This document shows positions 8,505 through 17,266 of a stretch of 62,470 bases of DNA, piece after piece. Positions within the stretch are counted from its first letter, which is position 1. Every line of letters begins with the position of its first letter. The DNA lies in NCBI GenBank assembly GCA_031260285.1, contig JAIRKD010000020.1, positions 1 to 62,470 of the forward strand, read 5' to 3'. A program made the position numbers and the translations under genes. The DNA is from Gemmatimonadota bacterium. GTDB lineage: Bacteria; Gemmatimonadota; Gemmatimonadetes; Longimicrobiales; Longimicrobiaceae. The notes under the pieces are model-generated. The model saw only the letters and a program-made list of their open reading frames with translations, ran no database searches and had not been told where the DNA came from.

Positions 8505-10064
8505 ATGTCTCCGCCAAGCCAACCTCATGAGAAGAGGCGGGCTCGAAAGCACTGTCGAGCCACCCGGCAGAATCTGCCTGGAATCGTCCATCGGTCCCGC
8601 GAGCTGTTTCCACGGGCGGCAGCCCCTCTCCTCGGTGTGCTGACCGGCCTCCTTCTGGCGGCCGCGCCTTCGGAAGCACAGGTCACCTGGGAGAACGGCC
8701 AGCGCCTGCATCTCTACGCAGCCGCTGACTTCGGGATCAACCCCTCTTCGGTGACGTACGCAAAAGACATCGCCCCGATCCTCCAGCGGAGCTGTGTCTC
8801 CTGCCACCGTCCAGGTGGTGCCGCACCGATGGCTTTCACCAGCTACGATGAGGTTCGCCCCTGGGCCGAGATGATCCGGGTCAAGACGGCGATCCGTGAC
8901 CGGATGGGCGCGATGCCCCCCTGGTACGTTGAAAAGGACATCGGCATCCAGCACTACAAGCAGGACCCGTCGTTGACCGACGCAGAGCTGGCGAAGATCC
9001 AGGCGTGGGTCGCAAACGGAGCCCCGATGGGCAACGCCGCGGACCTTCCCCCCGCCCTCACTTTCTCTGAAGGTGATGAATGGCGCATCAAACCTGACGT
9101 TATCGTCCGGTCCGCACCGATCGTGATGCGCGGCGACGCACCGGACTGGTGGGGAGAGATCCCGAGCATCCCGATCCCCCTGGAGACGGACCGCTATGTA
9201 AAGGCGGTTGAGATCCGGGAGATCAACGAGAGCGAAGAAGGCCCCGGCAGAGAGACGGTGGGCGGAAGGTATATCGTCCATCACATGATCTGGCGGACGC
9301 AGACAGCGGAGGGGCGGAGCACCAGCTGGCCGGTTCACGAAGTCGGCCGGAATCCGGACCTCTTTGATGAAAACGCGGGACGTCTGCTCCGCGTCGGGTC
9401 ATCCGCCGCTTCAGAATCGGTACACCTGCACTCCAACGGCCGGAACACCACCGCCATTCTGGAGATCGGATTTGAGCTCTTCCCCGAAGGGTACCAGCCG
9501 AAGTATCAGGGTGGACTGACCAACCTGGGGAATGGAGCGGACATCGATGTCTCCCCGATGGAGGCAGGCCAGGAGATCAAGGCGTTTACCGTGGTACAGC
9601 GGCCGACCAAGGTGATCAGCTTTGAGCCCCACCTGCACGCGCCGGGTGAACGGATGTGCCTGGAAGCCAGCTTCGGCTTCAAGACCGAAACCCTCTCCTG
9701 CGTGGGCTACGACCACAACTGGGTCCGCACCTATGTGTTCGAGGAGGATTATCAGCCGCTTCTCCCGCCGGGAACGATCCTGATGATCACGGGCTTCATG
9801 AACAACTCCGAGACCAACCGGAACGTTCCGGACCCGCGTAACTGGCAGGGATCAGGGAACCGGTCTGTAGCCAATATGTTCATTGACCTCGGCGAACGCG
9901 TCACGATGACGGAAGAGCAGTTTGCGGAGGAGGTCCGGCATCGCGTCGAGAAGTTCGGGCTGACGAAAAACGATTATATGATCGGCTGCCCGCTCTGTCT
10001 CGCGGTGGTTAACACACCGGGCGCAAACCCTGTGAACAACGCCGGCCCGGGAGGCGCTCGATGA
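8505..10064 (+). CDS. secreted cytochrome c / copper type II monooxygenase-like fusion
   Basis: A 519-residue exported protein. The N-terminal 60 residues are basic and then hydrophobic, ending Ala-Ala-Pro-Ser-Glu-Ala-Gln, so a long signal peptide is likely. Next comes a c-type cytochrome domain with Cys-Val-Ser-Cys-His at about 96-100. The rest resembles the two copper domains of ascorbate-dependent monooxygenases (PHM/DBH fold). A His-His pair in YIVHHMIW at about 258 would be a CuH ligand set, and HLHAPGERM at about 375 would give the His-x-His...Met CuM site. Such a protein could oxidise a substrate while taking electrons through its own haem. The substrate is unknown and the copper assignment rests on short motifs. 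The stop overlaps the next start (ATGA). Confidence 0.72.
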   Translation: MSPPSQPHEKRRARKHCRATRQNLPGIVHRSRELFPRAAAPLLGVLTGLLLAAAPSEAQVTWENGQRLHLYAAADFGINPSSVTYAKDIAPILQRSCVSCHRPGGAAPMAFTSYDEVRPWAEMIRVKTAIRDRMGAMPPWYVEKDIGIQHYKQDPSLTDAELAKIQAWVANGAPMGNAADLPPALTFSEGDEWRIKPDVIVRSAPIVMRGDAPDWWGEIPSIPIPLETDRYVKAVEIREINESEEGPGRETVGGRYIVHHMIWRTQTAEGRSTSWPVHEVGRNPDLFDENAGRLLRVGSSAASESVHLHSNGRNTTAILEIGFELFPEGYQPKYQGGLTNLGNGADIDVSPMEAGQEIKAFTVVQRPTKVISFEPHLHAPGERMCLEASFGFKTETLSCVGYDHNWVRTYVFEEDYQPLLPPGTILMITGFMNNSETNRNVPDPRNWQGSGNRSVANMFIDLGERVTMTEEQFAEEVRHRVEKFGLTKNDYMIGCPLCLAVVNTPGANPVNNAGPGGAR

Positions 10065-11035
10065 GGTGGATGGTGAAATCATCGGGAAGGATCCGTGGCG
10101 CCGTTCTCGCCATGGCAACCGCCGCACTCTTCGTTACACCCGCAACCGCTCCCGCCCAGGGGCTGACCTTCAGCCGGGGGCAGAGTATCGCTCCCGCCTA
10201 TGAAGGCTGGGAGCGGAACGACGACGGCACCTTCAACCTCGTTTTCGGCTACATGAACCGGAACTGGGAAGAGACGCCGAATGTGGCGGTGGGCGAAAAC
10301 AACTTCTTCTCACCCGGCGCCCCGGACCGCGGACAGCCGACGCTCTTCCTTCCGCGCCGGAACCGCTTTGTCTTCAAGGTCACCGTTCCCGCCAACTTCG
10401 GCAGCCAGGAGCTTGTCTGGACGCTGAAGGTACATGGCGAGGAGGTGAAGGCGTACGGTTCGCTTCTGCCCGAGTACTTCCTGGACAATGTTGTGATCAT
10501 GTCCGAGACGGGCACACTTGGCGCCGGCACCAGCAGCCCGGCGTTGAGATCGCATACCCCGCCGGTGCTGAAGCTGGAGACACCTTCACAGATCCGCGCC
10601 CGTGTGGGTGAGCCGGTTCGCCTGCTCGCGCACCTTTCGGACGATGGCCTGCCCGCACGCGACAACCGGCGGCTGCCGGTGAACGAGAACGGCGGCCTGG
10701 ATATGGCCCTCGCCACCCGCTCGATCCCCAGCCGGATCACGGTGGACAAGATCATCGGCCTGCATCTGACCTGGTTTGTCTACCGCGCTCCTGAAGGTGT
10801 GGATGCAGGAAGAACGGTCGAGTTTGATCCCCCCCAGATCCATCCCTGGGAGGATACCCGGCCCTACTCGAACTCACCCTGGGCACCCTTCTGGGTTCCG
10901 CCGGAGCTGCCCGCCGACGGCTGGTGGACCTCTGAAGTGACTTTCAGTGAGCCCGGCACCTATATCCTGCGAGGCCGGGCGGATGATGGTGGCCTGCTTA
11001 CCGACGAAGAAGTGACGGTTACCGTAACGCGATAA
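10061..11035 (+). CDS. secreted protein of unknown function, partner of the haem/copper protein
   Basis: A 324-residue exported protein with a signal peptide ending near Ala-Pro-Ala-Gln (about residue 33), then mostly beta-type sequence with many Pro, Trp and Gly. The last 35 residues (FSEPGTYILRGRADDGG and onward) resemble an immunoglobulin-like or cadherin-like closing strand. The start codon overlaps the stop of the upstream gene by four bases, so the two are translated together and probably act together outside the inner membrane. I do not recognise the family. The gene fragment at the right edge of the window ends with a closely similar sequence. Confidence 0.7.
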   Translation: MRWMVKSSGRIRGAVLAMATAALFVTPATAPAQGLTFSRGQSIAPAYEGWERNDDGTFNLVFGYMNRNWEETPNVAVGENNFFSPGAPDRGQPTLFLPRRNRFVFKVTVPANFGSQELVWTLKVHGEEVKAYGSLLPEYFLDNVVIMSETGTLGAGTSSPALRSHTPPVLKLETPSQIRARVGEPVRLLAHLSDDGLPARDNRRLPVNENGGLDMALATRSIPSRITVDKIIGLHLTWFVYRAPEGVDAGRTVEFDPPQIHPWEDTRPYSNSPWAPFWVPPELPADGWWTSEVTFSEPGTYILRGRADDGGLLTDEEVTVTVTR

Positions 11036-11060
11036 CCGGAGCCGGCGATCAAAAGGGATA

Positions 11061-11098
11061 ACAGGAACCGGGGAAATCCACTCCCGGTTCCTGTTTTT
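11061..11098 (+). terminator. intrinsic terminator of the haem/copper operon
   Basis: Perfect 12-bp stem (11061-11072 with 11083-11094) followed by TTTTT. It lies 26 bases after the stop of the second gene. The remaining bases to 11373 hold no gene that I can support. Confidence 0.92.
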
Positions 11099-11373
11099 CC
11101 ATCTGCCTCAAAATTCTCTGACTCCTGACACCGCAATAGTAGTTAGTCTTACGTCATAAGTGGATCAATTGGCGGATTCCATGGTAGAAGATGCGTCGCC
11201 GGAATCTGTGAGGGCGCTTTATGGCGTTCCTGATACGTTCCGATGGCGGGATCCTCTGGTGGACCGTAAGACAGAACCGGAGGACCCGGGTGGTGGTCCG
11301 TATCGCGGAATACACCACCATGGCTTCGCGCTTCAATACGAAGGCGAAGCAAACCTTCTTCAGGAGAGAGTCA

Positions 11374-12018
11374 ATGATCAGCAAGCGTTGTGGATTTGGC
11401 GCTACCGCGCTCACCGTTCTGTCGCTCGCCGCGACCCCGGCTTTTGCGCAGCTCTGCACGGGTGTTCCGCTTAACGTTCATCAGTCCTCTCTGTCGCTTC
11501 GGGCGGATATGCCGGACGGCGGGAACATCTTCACGGTACGTGGAGCGAACAAGCTCGCTGAAGTTGCAACCCTTGGCGCTTCCTACTCGCTCATGTCGCC
11601 GGACGGGGGTGATTCAACTCACAGCATTGGAGTTGATGGCGCGTTTGAGCTTCCCCTCAACCTGCCCGTAGGTGTCTGCGCCGTGGCTGGTATCCAGACC
11701 AACCTGAACAAGGGTGATGGCCCGAGAACCATTCAGGTTCCGATCGGGGCTTCGCTCTCATACGATGTTGATCTGGGCAATGGCCTCGCGGTTGTGCCGT
11801 TTGTGGTTCCCCAGCTCCTCTGGGCTCGTCAGGGTTCGTTTGATTACACTGTCGGCAATGAGGTGGTTACAGCCGATTCCGCCAGCGACTCGACGTTCCT
11901 TCTCGCCGGTGGCGCGAACCTGATCGTGAACAACCTGGCCTTCGGCCTGAGACTTGAGCGCATCATGGAAACCGGCGCCAAGACCCAGTTCGGCGTCCTC
12001 GCGGGCATCAATTTCTGA
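11374..12018 (+). CDS. outer-membrane beta-barrel protein
   Basis: A 214-residue protein with a clear signal peptide (cleavage after Ala-Phe-Ala-Gln, about residue 26), followed by alternating beta-strand sequence and a terminal Phe (GVLAGINF). The pattern and length fit a small outer-membrane barrel of the OmpW/OmpA-barrel type, though no specific family was recognised. GGAGAGAG at 11362 lies a good distance before the ATG, and no plausible signal peptide exists for upstream in-frame starts. It is a single gene with its own strong terminator. Confidence 0.65.
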   Translation: MISKRCGFGATALTVLSLAATPAFAQLCTGVPLNVHQSSLSLRADMPDGGNIFTVRGANKLAEVATLGASYSLMSPDGGDSTHSIGVDGAFELPLNLPVGVCAVAGIQTNLNKGDGPRTIQVPIGASLSYDVDLGNGLAVVPFVVPQLLWARQGSFDYTVGNEVVTADSASDSTFLLAGGANLIVNNLAFGLRLERIMETGAKTQFGVLAGINF

Positions 12019-12142
12019 GCTTTCCGGGCGGCATCCCCGGTGCTTCACCATTGAAGCACCGGAAAGCCACTGAATGGAAAGATCCGGAAAGCGCTGAGGG
12101 AAGACTGAAGGCGGTTTACGCTTCTTCCCATGGCACCGCAGC

Positions 12143-12178
12143 AAAGAAGGCCGTCCCCCGTGGACGGCCTTCTTTTTT
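12143..12178 (+). terminator. intrinsic terminator
   Basis: Perfect 14-bp stem (12143-12156 with 12162-12175), a 5-nt loop and a T-run. It lies between the barrel gene and the convergent plug-domain gene. Confidence 0.93.
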
Positions 12179-12234
12179 ATTCCCCCCTCAATTCATCCCC
12201 GCCTCCAGTCGCAGTCTCCAGGAGCATCACAGAT

Positions 12235-13029
12235 CTACCGCATCATCAGGCCGAGCAGGAGTACGATCGTACCCGCCGCCACGGCCCGCCTCCAGGTGAG
12301 CGGCCTCATCCCCGGCGGATCATGGCGGGACCAGACCATGGCCAGCCCACACATCCCGTACCGGTAGTACTGGGGAGGAATCTGGGTAACCCCGCGGTAG
12401 ACCTCGATCCCTTCAATCTCATCCGGCCCCAGCATCGTCATCGGTCCTTCAAATGGAAGACCATCCAGCATCACCAGCGGGCGACAGCGGTTCGCCCAGA
12501 GAACTCTGTCCAGAACATCCTGGGCGGAGTGGGGACGAAGACTCGCAAGGTCCTCCCGAGTCCAGATCCTCCCGATACCCGCGCGCTGGTTAAGCGCAGC
12601 GCGTTCACGGAACTGAAGGATCCGCGGGGGAATCGCCTGCCGCTGGGCAACAACTGTCACGGCCTGAAGCACCACCGCAACCGGATCCAGCCGCACCTCC
12701 AGTTCGATATCGTCGTTTTCGTATACTTCGATGCTGTCAGCGGAGATCGGCTGGAAGCCAACGCGGGAGACGGCGAGGGTGAACAGCCCGGTATCCGCAA
12801 CTTCCATCCGGAAGCTGCCATCGCTCTCGGAGGTTGCCTGGACCACTTCCGATCCGTCCGGTCGAAGCAGACGGAGAACCGCGATATTGACTGGCCGTCC
12901 GTTTACATCTTCGGTTACAACCCCGTGGATCACCGACTGCGCAGAAAGCTCTGAAGGGAGAAGCTCCGCCGCAAACAGCGCGGCGGTAAAGATCGCGAGC
13001 CGGGAAAGTTGTGGCGGGGCTCGGTTCAT
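12235..13029 (-). CDS. carboxypeptidase-regulatory-like domain plus TonB plug-like domain, no barrel
   Basis: A 264-residue exported protein. A signal peptide (about 1-30) is followed by a carboxypeptidase-regulatory-like beta-sandwich (about 32-120; VIHGVVTEDVNGRPV start, DGSFRMEV strand). A region like the plug of TonB-dependent receptors covers about 135-235 (DVLDRVLWAN, LVMLDGLPF, IEGIEVYRG). The roughly 600-residue barrel that normally follows is absent. Instead the protein ends with a short hydrophobic segment and Arg. It may be a solo plug used as a ligand-binding or regulatory part, or a remnant. AAGGAG lies upstream of the ATG at 13029. The M48 protease gene ends 17 bases upstream on the same strand. 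Confidence 0.68.
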   Translation of the reverse strand: MNRAPPQLSRLAIFTAALFAAELLPSELSAQSVIHGVVTEDVNGRPVNIAVLRLLRPDGSEVVQATSESDGSFRMEVADTGLFTLAVSRVGFQPISADSIEVYENDDIELEVRLDPVAVVLQAVTVVAQRQAIPPRILQFRERAALNQRAGIGRIWTREDLASLRPHSAQDVLDRVLWANRCRPLVMLDGLPFEGPMTMLGPDEIEGIEVYRGVTQIPPQYYRYGMCGLAMVWSRHDPPGMRPLTWRRAVAAGTIVLLLGLMMR

Positions 13030-13046
13030 GACTTCTCCTTCACATT

Positions 13047-14525
13047 CTAGTTGGTGACCCGTTTCAACATCGTTCCTGCGGGCACCACCGCGCTCCCACT
13101 CGCAAGCTGGTTCAGGATCGCCAGCTCCCCAAGAGAAATCGTGGACGGGTTACGCTGCTGGAACTGCTCAAGCGTTGTTGCTGCCGTTGTACGGACGATT
13201 CTGAGAACCGCGGGTTGCACATTCAGGGCCCGCGAATCTGTAAGCGGCGCAAAACCGCGGACCGTACTCCGGAGCGCCGCCTGGTTGCCGGCGTATGCCG
13301 CCTGCGTGGCGTATCCCAGCACCTGATAGACGGCTCCTCCATGAGATATAAAAGCCACCTGTCCCTGGAGGGTACCGCTGCTCTCCGACTGCGCTGTAAA
13401 CGTCGCCTGGACCGTGGAAAGCCCGTTCACTGTGGAACGCTCCACCGTACCGGACTGGATACCCGTCTGACCCAGGAAGCTCTGCGAAGCTGCATCGATG
13501 GTCTTTTCCGCGGCGATCGTAACCTGAAGCACCGCATTCTGCTGCGAATTTGCAGCGATCACTGCCTCCGAAAGGTTCTGAACCTGCCAGCCGGAGGGGA
13601 ACGGAACGCGGAATTTGAGATCCGGATGCAGGAAGACCCCGTTCTCCATAAAGCCATCCCGGGGGTTGACGCCGTACACCAACCCGTCAATCTGGTCCAG
13701 ATACGCCTGCGCACCGATTCTGGGTGAGGGAGGCAGTCTCGTAGCGGCCACGCGCCGCTCAACGGTTACGATCCGGTCACCCGGGTCCGGGTGGGTCATC
13801 AGCCAGGCCGGCACGGCGCTTCCGCCTGCACTCTGGCTCACCCGCTGGAGCGACTCAAAAACCAGCGCCATCTCCCGGACGTCAAAGCCATTTTCCAGCG
13901 CATACCGGAAACCAAGCTCATCCGCCTGGCGCTCCGCGTCTCTGCTGTTACTCAGAAGCGCGAGCTGCACCCCCGCCCCCGCAAGGCTGGTAAGTGACTC
14001 CATATTCGGCATGAGAACCGAGCCGATCCCCAGCCCGAGCTGGGCAAGCTGGGACCGGGTCATCTGGGAGACATGGTGCCTGGCGGTAACGTGTCCGATC
14101 TCATGGCCGAGCACCGTAACCAGCTGCGCCTCTGTTCCCATCAGGGCCATCAGGCCACGGGTCACAAAGACAAACCCGCCGGGGAGCGCAAAGGCGTTCG
14201 GCGTGGGGTCATCCACCACAGAAAACGACCAGGGCAGGTTCGGACGTTCCGAGGCAGCGGCAAGCTGACGGCCCAGCCGGGAGACGTACGCCTGCAGCTC
14301 CGGATCATCCACCAGCCGCATCGTCTGCTGGACCTCCGCCGCGTACTCCCGGCCCATCTGGATCTCCTGCTGCTCGGAGATCAGCGTAAGCTGCCTTGCT
14401 CCGGTAACCGGGTTGATCGCACACCCCGCTGCCAGAGCTATGAGACCCGTCACAAACGCGACCACAGAACGACGGCCGGGACCAGTGATCCCCCCGCTGA
14501 AACGCAAAGACATAAGTGGCTTCAT
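13047..14525 (-). CDS. M48-family metalloprotease lipoprotein (BepA/LoiP-like)
   Basis: A 492-residue exported zinc protease. A hydrophobic segment ends in Leu-Ala-Ala-Gly-Cys, a lipobox. The M48 catalytic domain follows, with His-Glu-Ile-Gly-His at about 138 and the third-ligand region ERQADELGFRYA at about 190. The conserved PNAFALPGGFVFVTRGL segment precedes the zinc site. The C-terminal 250 residues hold a domain ending in repeats of hydrophobic strands. Periplasmic M48 proteases of this type handle misfolded outer-membrane proteins. The start is uncertain; ATG at 14525 or 14513 both lack a strong ribosome site. It is transcribed towards the plug-domain gene, probably as one unit. Confidence 0.85.
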   Translation of the reverse strand: MKPLMSLRFSGGITGPGRRSVVAFVTGLIALAAGCAINPVTGARQLTLISEQQEIQMGREYAAEVQQTMRLVDDPELQAYVSRLGRQLAAASERPNLPWSFSVVDDPTPNAFALPGGFVFVTRGLMALMGTEAQLVTVLGHEIGHVTARHHVSQMTRSQLAQLGLGIGSVLMPNMESLTSLAGAGVQLALLSNSRDAERQADELGFRYALENGFDVREMALVFESLQRVSQSAGGSAVPAWLMTHPDPGDRIVTVERRVAATRLPPSPRIGAQAYLDQIDGLVYGVNPRDGFMENGVFLHPDLKFRVPFPSGWQVQNLSEAVIAANSQQNAVLQVTIAAEKTIDAASQSFLGQTGIQSGTVERSTVNGLSTVQATFTAQSESSGTLQGQVAFISHGGAVYQVLGYATQAAYAGNQAALRSTVRGFAPLTDSRALNVQPAVLRIVRTTAATTLEQFQQRNPSTISLGELAILNQLASGSAVVPAGTMLKRVTN

Positions 14526-14666
14526 GTTGGAGTGACCGGAACAACCGGGGACCCGACAACCCGTGTACGGGTACCCAAGGTGCATGATCCAGTAAACCCG
14601 CACGTGAGCTTCCAACCTCTACCGTACGGGTCAGGCAGGTACAGAGAAGATCTTACCCGATATCCG

Positions 14667-15797
14667 ATGACCAGGCAATCGTACATATCTCCAGGGCTGC
14701 GGTTCCTTCTATCCTTCGCGTGCCTGGTCATCATTATCGCGGGACTCCGGGCGGCCAGCCCGATCCTCGTTCCCTTCGCGCTTGCCCTTTTTGTGGCAAT
14801 TGTGAGTCTGCCTCTGCTGCGCGGCTTCCGGCGCTGGGGGATGCCCACGGCACCCGCGATTCTGGTAATCGTTCTCTTTGACGGGCTCGCGCTGTTTGTC
14901 CTGGGCTCGCTCATCCGTCTGACCTCGCTGGAGGCCATCGCTGCATACCCGTTCTACCTGCAGCGGCTGCTTGAGCTTGAGAGGGAGACAATCACCTGGT
15001 TCGGAAGTCACGGGCTGGAGCTTGTTCCGCCCAGCGAACTCTGGTTCCCGAGCCAGACGATTGATGCCGCCGGGCAGGTGGTGACAACCAACCCCGATCT
15101 CAACTGGATCCTGACCGCGGTCCGCTCGCTGGCACGCTGGGCAACGGACATTCTCACCACGGTCTTCCTTGTGGTGCTGATCTTCATCTTCATCCTCGCG
15201 GAATCAACGCGTTTCGAGAGGAAGATGATGCGGGTTGCGGGAGGGGAACGCCTCGGCCGGGCCGTAAAGATCATCACCGAGATCCAGCATTATCTGGCGA
15301 TCAAGACGCTGATCAGCATCGCCTCCGGCGTGACGATCGGGGTTGCGCTCTGGGCAATGAACGTTGATTTCGCTCTGCTCTGGGGAGTTCTGGCCTTCGC
15401 CCTGAACTATATCCCGAACGTAGGGTCGATTGCCGCCGCGGTGCCTGCCATCCTGATCGCGCTCCTGCAGTTCGGACCGGGTGTCGCAGCGATCACAGTA
15501 GTGATCCATATCGCTGTAAACGCCCTGTTCGGGAATCTGCTTGAGCCCATGCTGATGGGCCGGCAGTTCGGGATCTCTCCGCTGATGGTGATGATCGGGC
15601 TGGTCTTCTGGGGATGGGTCTGGGGGCCGATCGGGATGTTCCTCTCCGTACCGCTGACCGTGGCGCTGAAGATCGGCCTGGAGAACTCCAACGACTTCGG
15701 ATGGGTGGCGGTGCTGATGGCTTCTGGTGCCAATGAACCGGGAGAGCCCGCTCCGGAGGGCGTACCCGCGGTTGTGAACCAGATGGACCCGGGCTGA
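14667..15797 (+). CDS. AI-2E family (PerM/YdiK-like) membrane permease
   Basis: A 376-residue inner-membrane protein with about eight hydrophobic segments. It opens with a pair of segments around ILVPFALALFVAIVSLPL, then a soluble loop of about 100 residues. The conserved C-terminal part follows (ALNYIPNVGSIAAAVPAIL, then LEPMLMG and VWGPIGMFLSVPL), which is diagnostic of the AI-2E/UPF0118 family. Some members export autoinducer-2 and others are ion exchangers; the sequence does not decide. ATG at 14667 was chosen since the first membrane segment begins there. It is divergent from the M48 gene, with 141 bases between. Confidence 0.85.
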   Translation: MTRQSYISPGLRFLLSFACLVIIIAGLRAASPILVPFALALFVAIVSLPLLRGFRRWGMPTAPAILVIVLFDGLALFVLGSLIRLTSLEAIAAYPFYLQRLLELERETITWFGSHGLELVPPSELWFPSQTIDAAGQVVTTNPDLNWILTAVRSLARWATDILTTVFLVVLIFIFILAESTRFERKMMRVAGGERLGRAVKIITEIQHYLAIKTLISIASGVTIGVALWAMNVDFALLWGVLAFALNYIPNVGSIAAAVPAILIALLQFGPGVAAITVVIHIAVNALFGNLLEPMLMGRQFGISPLMVMIGLVFWGWVWGPIGMFLSVPLTVALKIGLENSNDFGWVAVLMASGANEPGEPAPEGVPAVVNQMDPG

Positions 15798-15941
15798 GCA
15801 ATACACAGAAGCGGATGCATCCCGTCACAGCGATCCCATCACAGCAGATAACGACGTTGATCAGGGCAGAAGGGGACAGTCAACGAGTAGTCATGAGGGG
15901 ATTCATTCGTGACCGGCGGGATGTAGAGGAGCCCATTTCGA

Positions 15942-16334
15942 CTATCGACTCAGCCGCACGGAGGCCTTGGGCCGGTACTGCACGCCAGGAATGTTTTCAA
16001 AGTCTGCATCCTGGGTCCAGAGCGTTGCGCCGAAGACATCGGCGGTAGCCAGCATGATGCTGTCCGCCAGTGGAAGTTTATACTGGAGGCCAAGCTTCGC
16101 GGCACGCGTGGCCAGAGTGGCGTCGAGATCCACGATATGGCCCTGCTGCATCAGTACAATCGCGTGAAGCGCCTTTGATTCCCCATGTTCGCGGCACACC
16201 CACCGAAAGACTTCAAGCAGACTCACGCTGGCCACGACGAGATTCCCGGTGTCCTCAATCGGGTTCGCGAAGAACTCCGCATCGGGTGAGGCGGTGAAGT
16301 ATTCGATCCACCCCGAAGAGTCGACGACGTTCAA
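15942..16334 (-). CDS. vapC: VapC-type PIN-domain ribonuclease toxin
   Basis: A 130-residue PIN-domain protein, predicted to be a Mg-dependent RNase that is inhibited by its antitoxin. It begins Asn-Val-Val-Asp-Ser-Ser, giving the first catalytic Asp. It has a Glu in VSLLEVFRW, an Asp in LADSIMLATA and a final Asp in WTQDADF, which is the acidic quartet of the family. Translation appears to start with TTG at 16334, because this gives the usual N-terminus and length and lies seven bases after the antitoxin stop. Upstream codons are not VapC-like. Confidence 0.85.
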   Translation of the reverse strand: MNVVDSSGWIEYFTASPDAEFFANPIEDTGNLVVASVSLLEVFRWVCREHGESKALHAIVLMQQGHIVDLDATLATRAAKLGLQYKLPLADSIMLATADVFGATLWTQDADFENIPGVQYRPKASVRLSR

Positions 16335-16341
16335 GTCCGCC

Positions 16342-16545
16342 TCACAGCCGGTCCGACTCGCGCTCGAACGAATTCGGGCCATGCAGGAAACCGCGAAGCT
16401 CCTTCGCCGACCGCACGGGGATTACTTCTATACGGTCTTCGTACGCCACCATCTGGACCTGCTGTCCCGGACGGATACCGAGCCGCTCTCGTACAGAACG
16501 AGGAATGACGACCTGATACTTCGGTGAAACGGTGACCTTCTCCAC
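16342..16545 (-). CDS. vapB: VapB-type antitoxin, AbrB/MazE (SpoVT) fold
   Basis: A 67-residue DNA-binding antitoxin. The N-terminal half has the swapped-hairpin AbrB pattern (VSPKYQVVIPRSVRERLGI, then GQQVQMVAYEDRIEVIP). The C-terminal tail (ELRGFLHG and onward) would wrap around the toxin. The start is GTG at 16545 with AGGAGG seven bases upstream; the frame extends further but without a ribosome site. It precedes vapC by seven bases and presumably represses the pair together with VapC. The pair sits just beyond the terminator of the tRNA array. Confidence 0.85.
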   Translation of the reverse strand: MEKVTVSPKYQVVIPRSVRERLGIRPGQQVQMVAYEDRIEVIPVRSAKELRGFLHGPNSFERESDRL

Positions 16546-16646
16546 CCACAGACCTCCTCGATCGAGAGTATGTTGCACGATACAGCGATCGATCAAGAGC
16601 GCGCAAGGGGAGTGCCGTCAATGTTTCCGCAGGGCGGGGCAAGGAC

Positions 16647-16690
16647 AAAAAAAAGCCGCTGATTCCAGGAGAATCAGCGGCTTTCATTTT
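16647..16690 (-). terminator. bidirectional terminator at the end of the tRNA array
   Basis: Perfect 14-bp stem (16652-16665 with 16671-16684) with a 5-nt loop. An A-run (16647-16654) precedes it, giving a U-run on the minus strand, and a T-rich tail follows it on the plus strand. It separates the tRNA transcript from vapBC. Confidence 0.92.
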
Positions 16691-16733
16691 TTGATCCGTT
16701 TCAACCGAGGCTTCCGCGAACCATTCCACTCAA

Positions 16734-16816
16734 CGGAGGCGGAGGGACTTGAACCCCCAAGCGGTTGCCCGCGTCGCATTTCGAGTGCGATGCCTTACCA
16801 ATTAGACTACGCCTCC
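16734..16816 (-). tRNA. tRNA-Ser(CGA)
   Basis: Cloverleaf read by eye: acceptor GGAGGCG/CGCCTCC, anticodon loop CTCGAAA, a long variable arm typical of serine tRNA, and discriminator G. CCA is not encoded. It is the last gene of the array in transcription order. Confidence 0.95.
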
Positions 16817-16843
16817 ACGAACCGGAACCACATTTTCGTTCAG

Positions 16844-16917
16844 TCGGGACGGGCGGATTTGAACCGCCGACCCCTCGCTCCCGAAGCGAGTGCTCTACCG
16901 GGCTGAGCCACGTCCCG
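16844..16917 (-). tRNA. tRNA-Pro(CGG)
   Basis: Acceptor CGGGACG/CGTCCCG, anticodon loop TTCGGGA, discriminator A, no encoded CCA. It reads CCG. Confidence 0.95.
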
Positions 16918-16941
16918 AACGATACCTGCAAACTGCGGGAG

Positions 16942-17028
16942 CGGACGGGGTGGGATTCGAACCCACGAGGGCGGTTAAACCCCACACGATTTCCAATCGT
17001 GCTCCTTAAGCCGCTCGGACACCCGTCC
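16942..17028 (-). tRNA. tRNA-Ser(GGA)
   Basis: Acceptor GGACGGG/CCCGTCC, anticodon loop TTGGAAA, long variable arm, discriminator G, no encoded CCA. Second of three serine tRNAs grouped at this end. Confidence 0.95.
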
Positions 17029-17085
17029 AATGGTGCATGAAGAAGGCCGTCCGATCGTCCCTGCCTCGCGCGCTCCGATGCCACA

Positions 17086-17172
17086 CGGAGAGGGTGGGAA
17101 TCGAACCCACGGACGCCTTTTGAGCGTCACGGTTTAGCAAACCGCTCCCTTGGGCCTCTCGGGCACCTCTCC
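17086..17172 (-). tRNA. tRNA-Ser(GCT)
   Basis: Acceptor GGAGAGG/CCTCTCC, anticodon loop TTGCTAA, long variable arm, discriminator G, no encoded CCA. Confidence 0.95.
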
Positions 17173-17193
17173 ATCCATCCACTCATCCTTCAA

Positions 17194-17266
17194 CTGGGGC
17201 GGCAGGACTCGAACCTGCGATCCTCGGATTAACAGTCCGATGCTTTGCCAGCTCAGCTACGCCCCA
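17194..17266 (-). tRNA. tRNA-Asn(GTT), array copy
   Basis: Acceptor TGGGGCG/CGCCCCA, anticodon loop CTGTTAA, discriminator G, U at position 1 as is usual for asparagine tRNA, no encoded CCA. A different tRNA-Asn(GTT) gene lies at 62093-62166. Confidence 0.95.
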
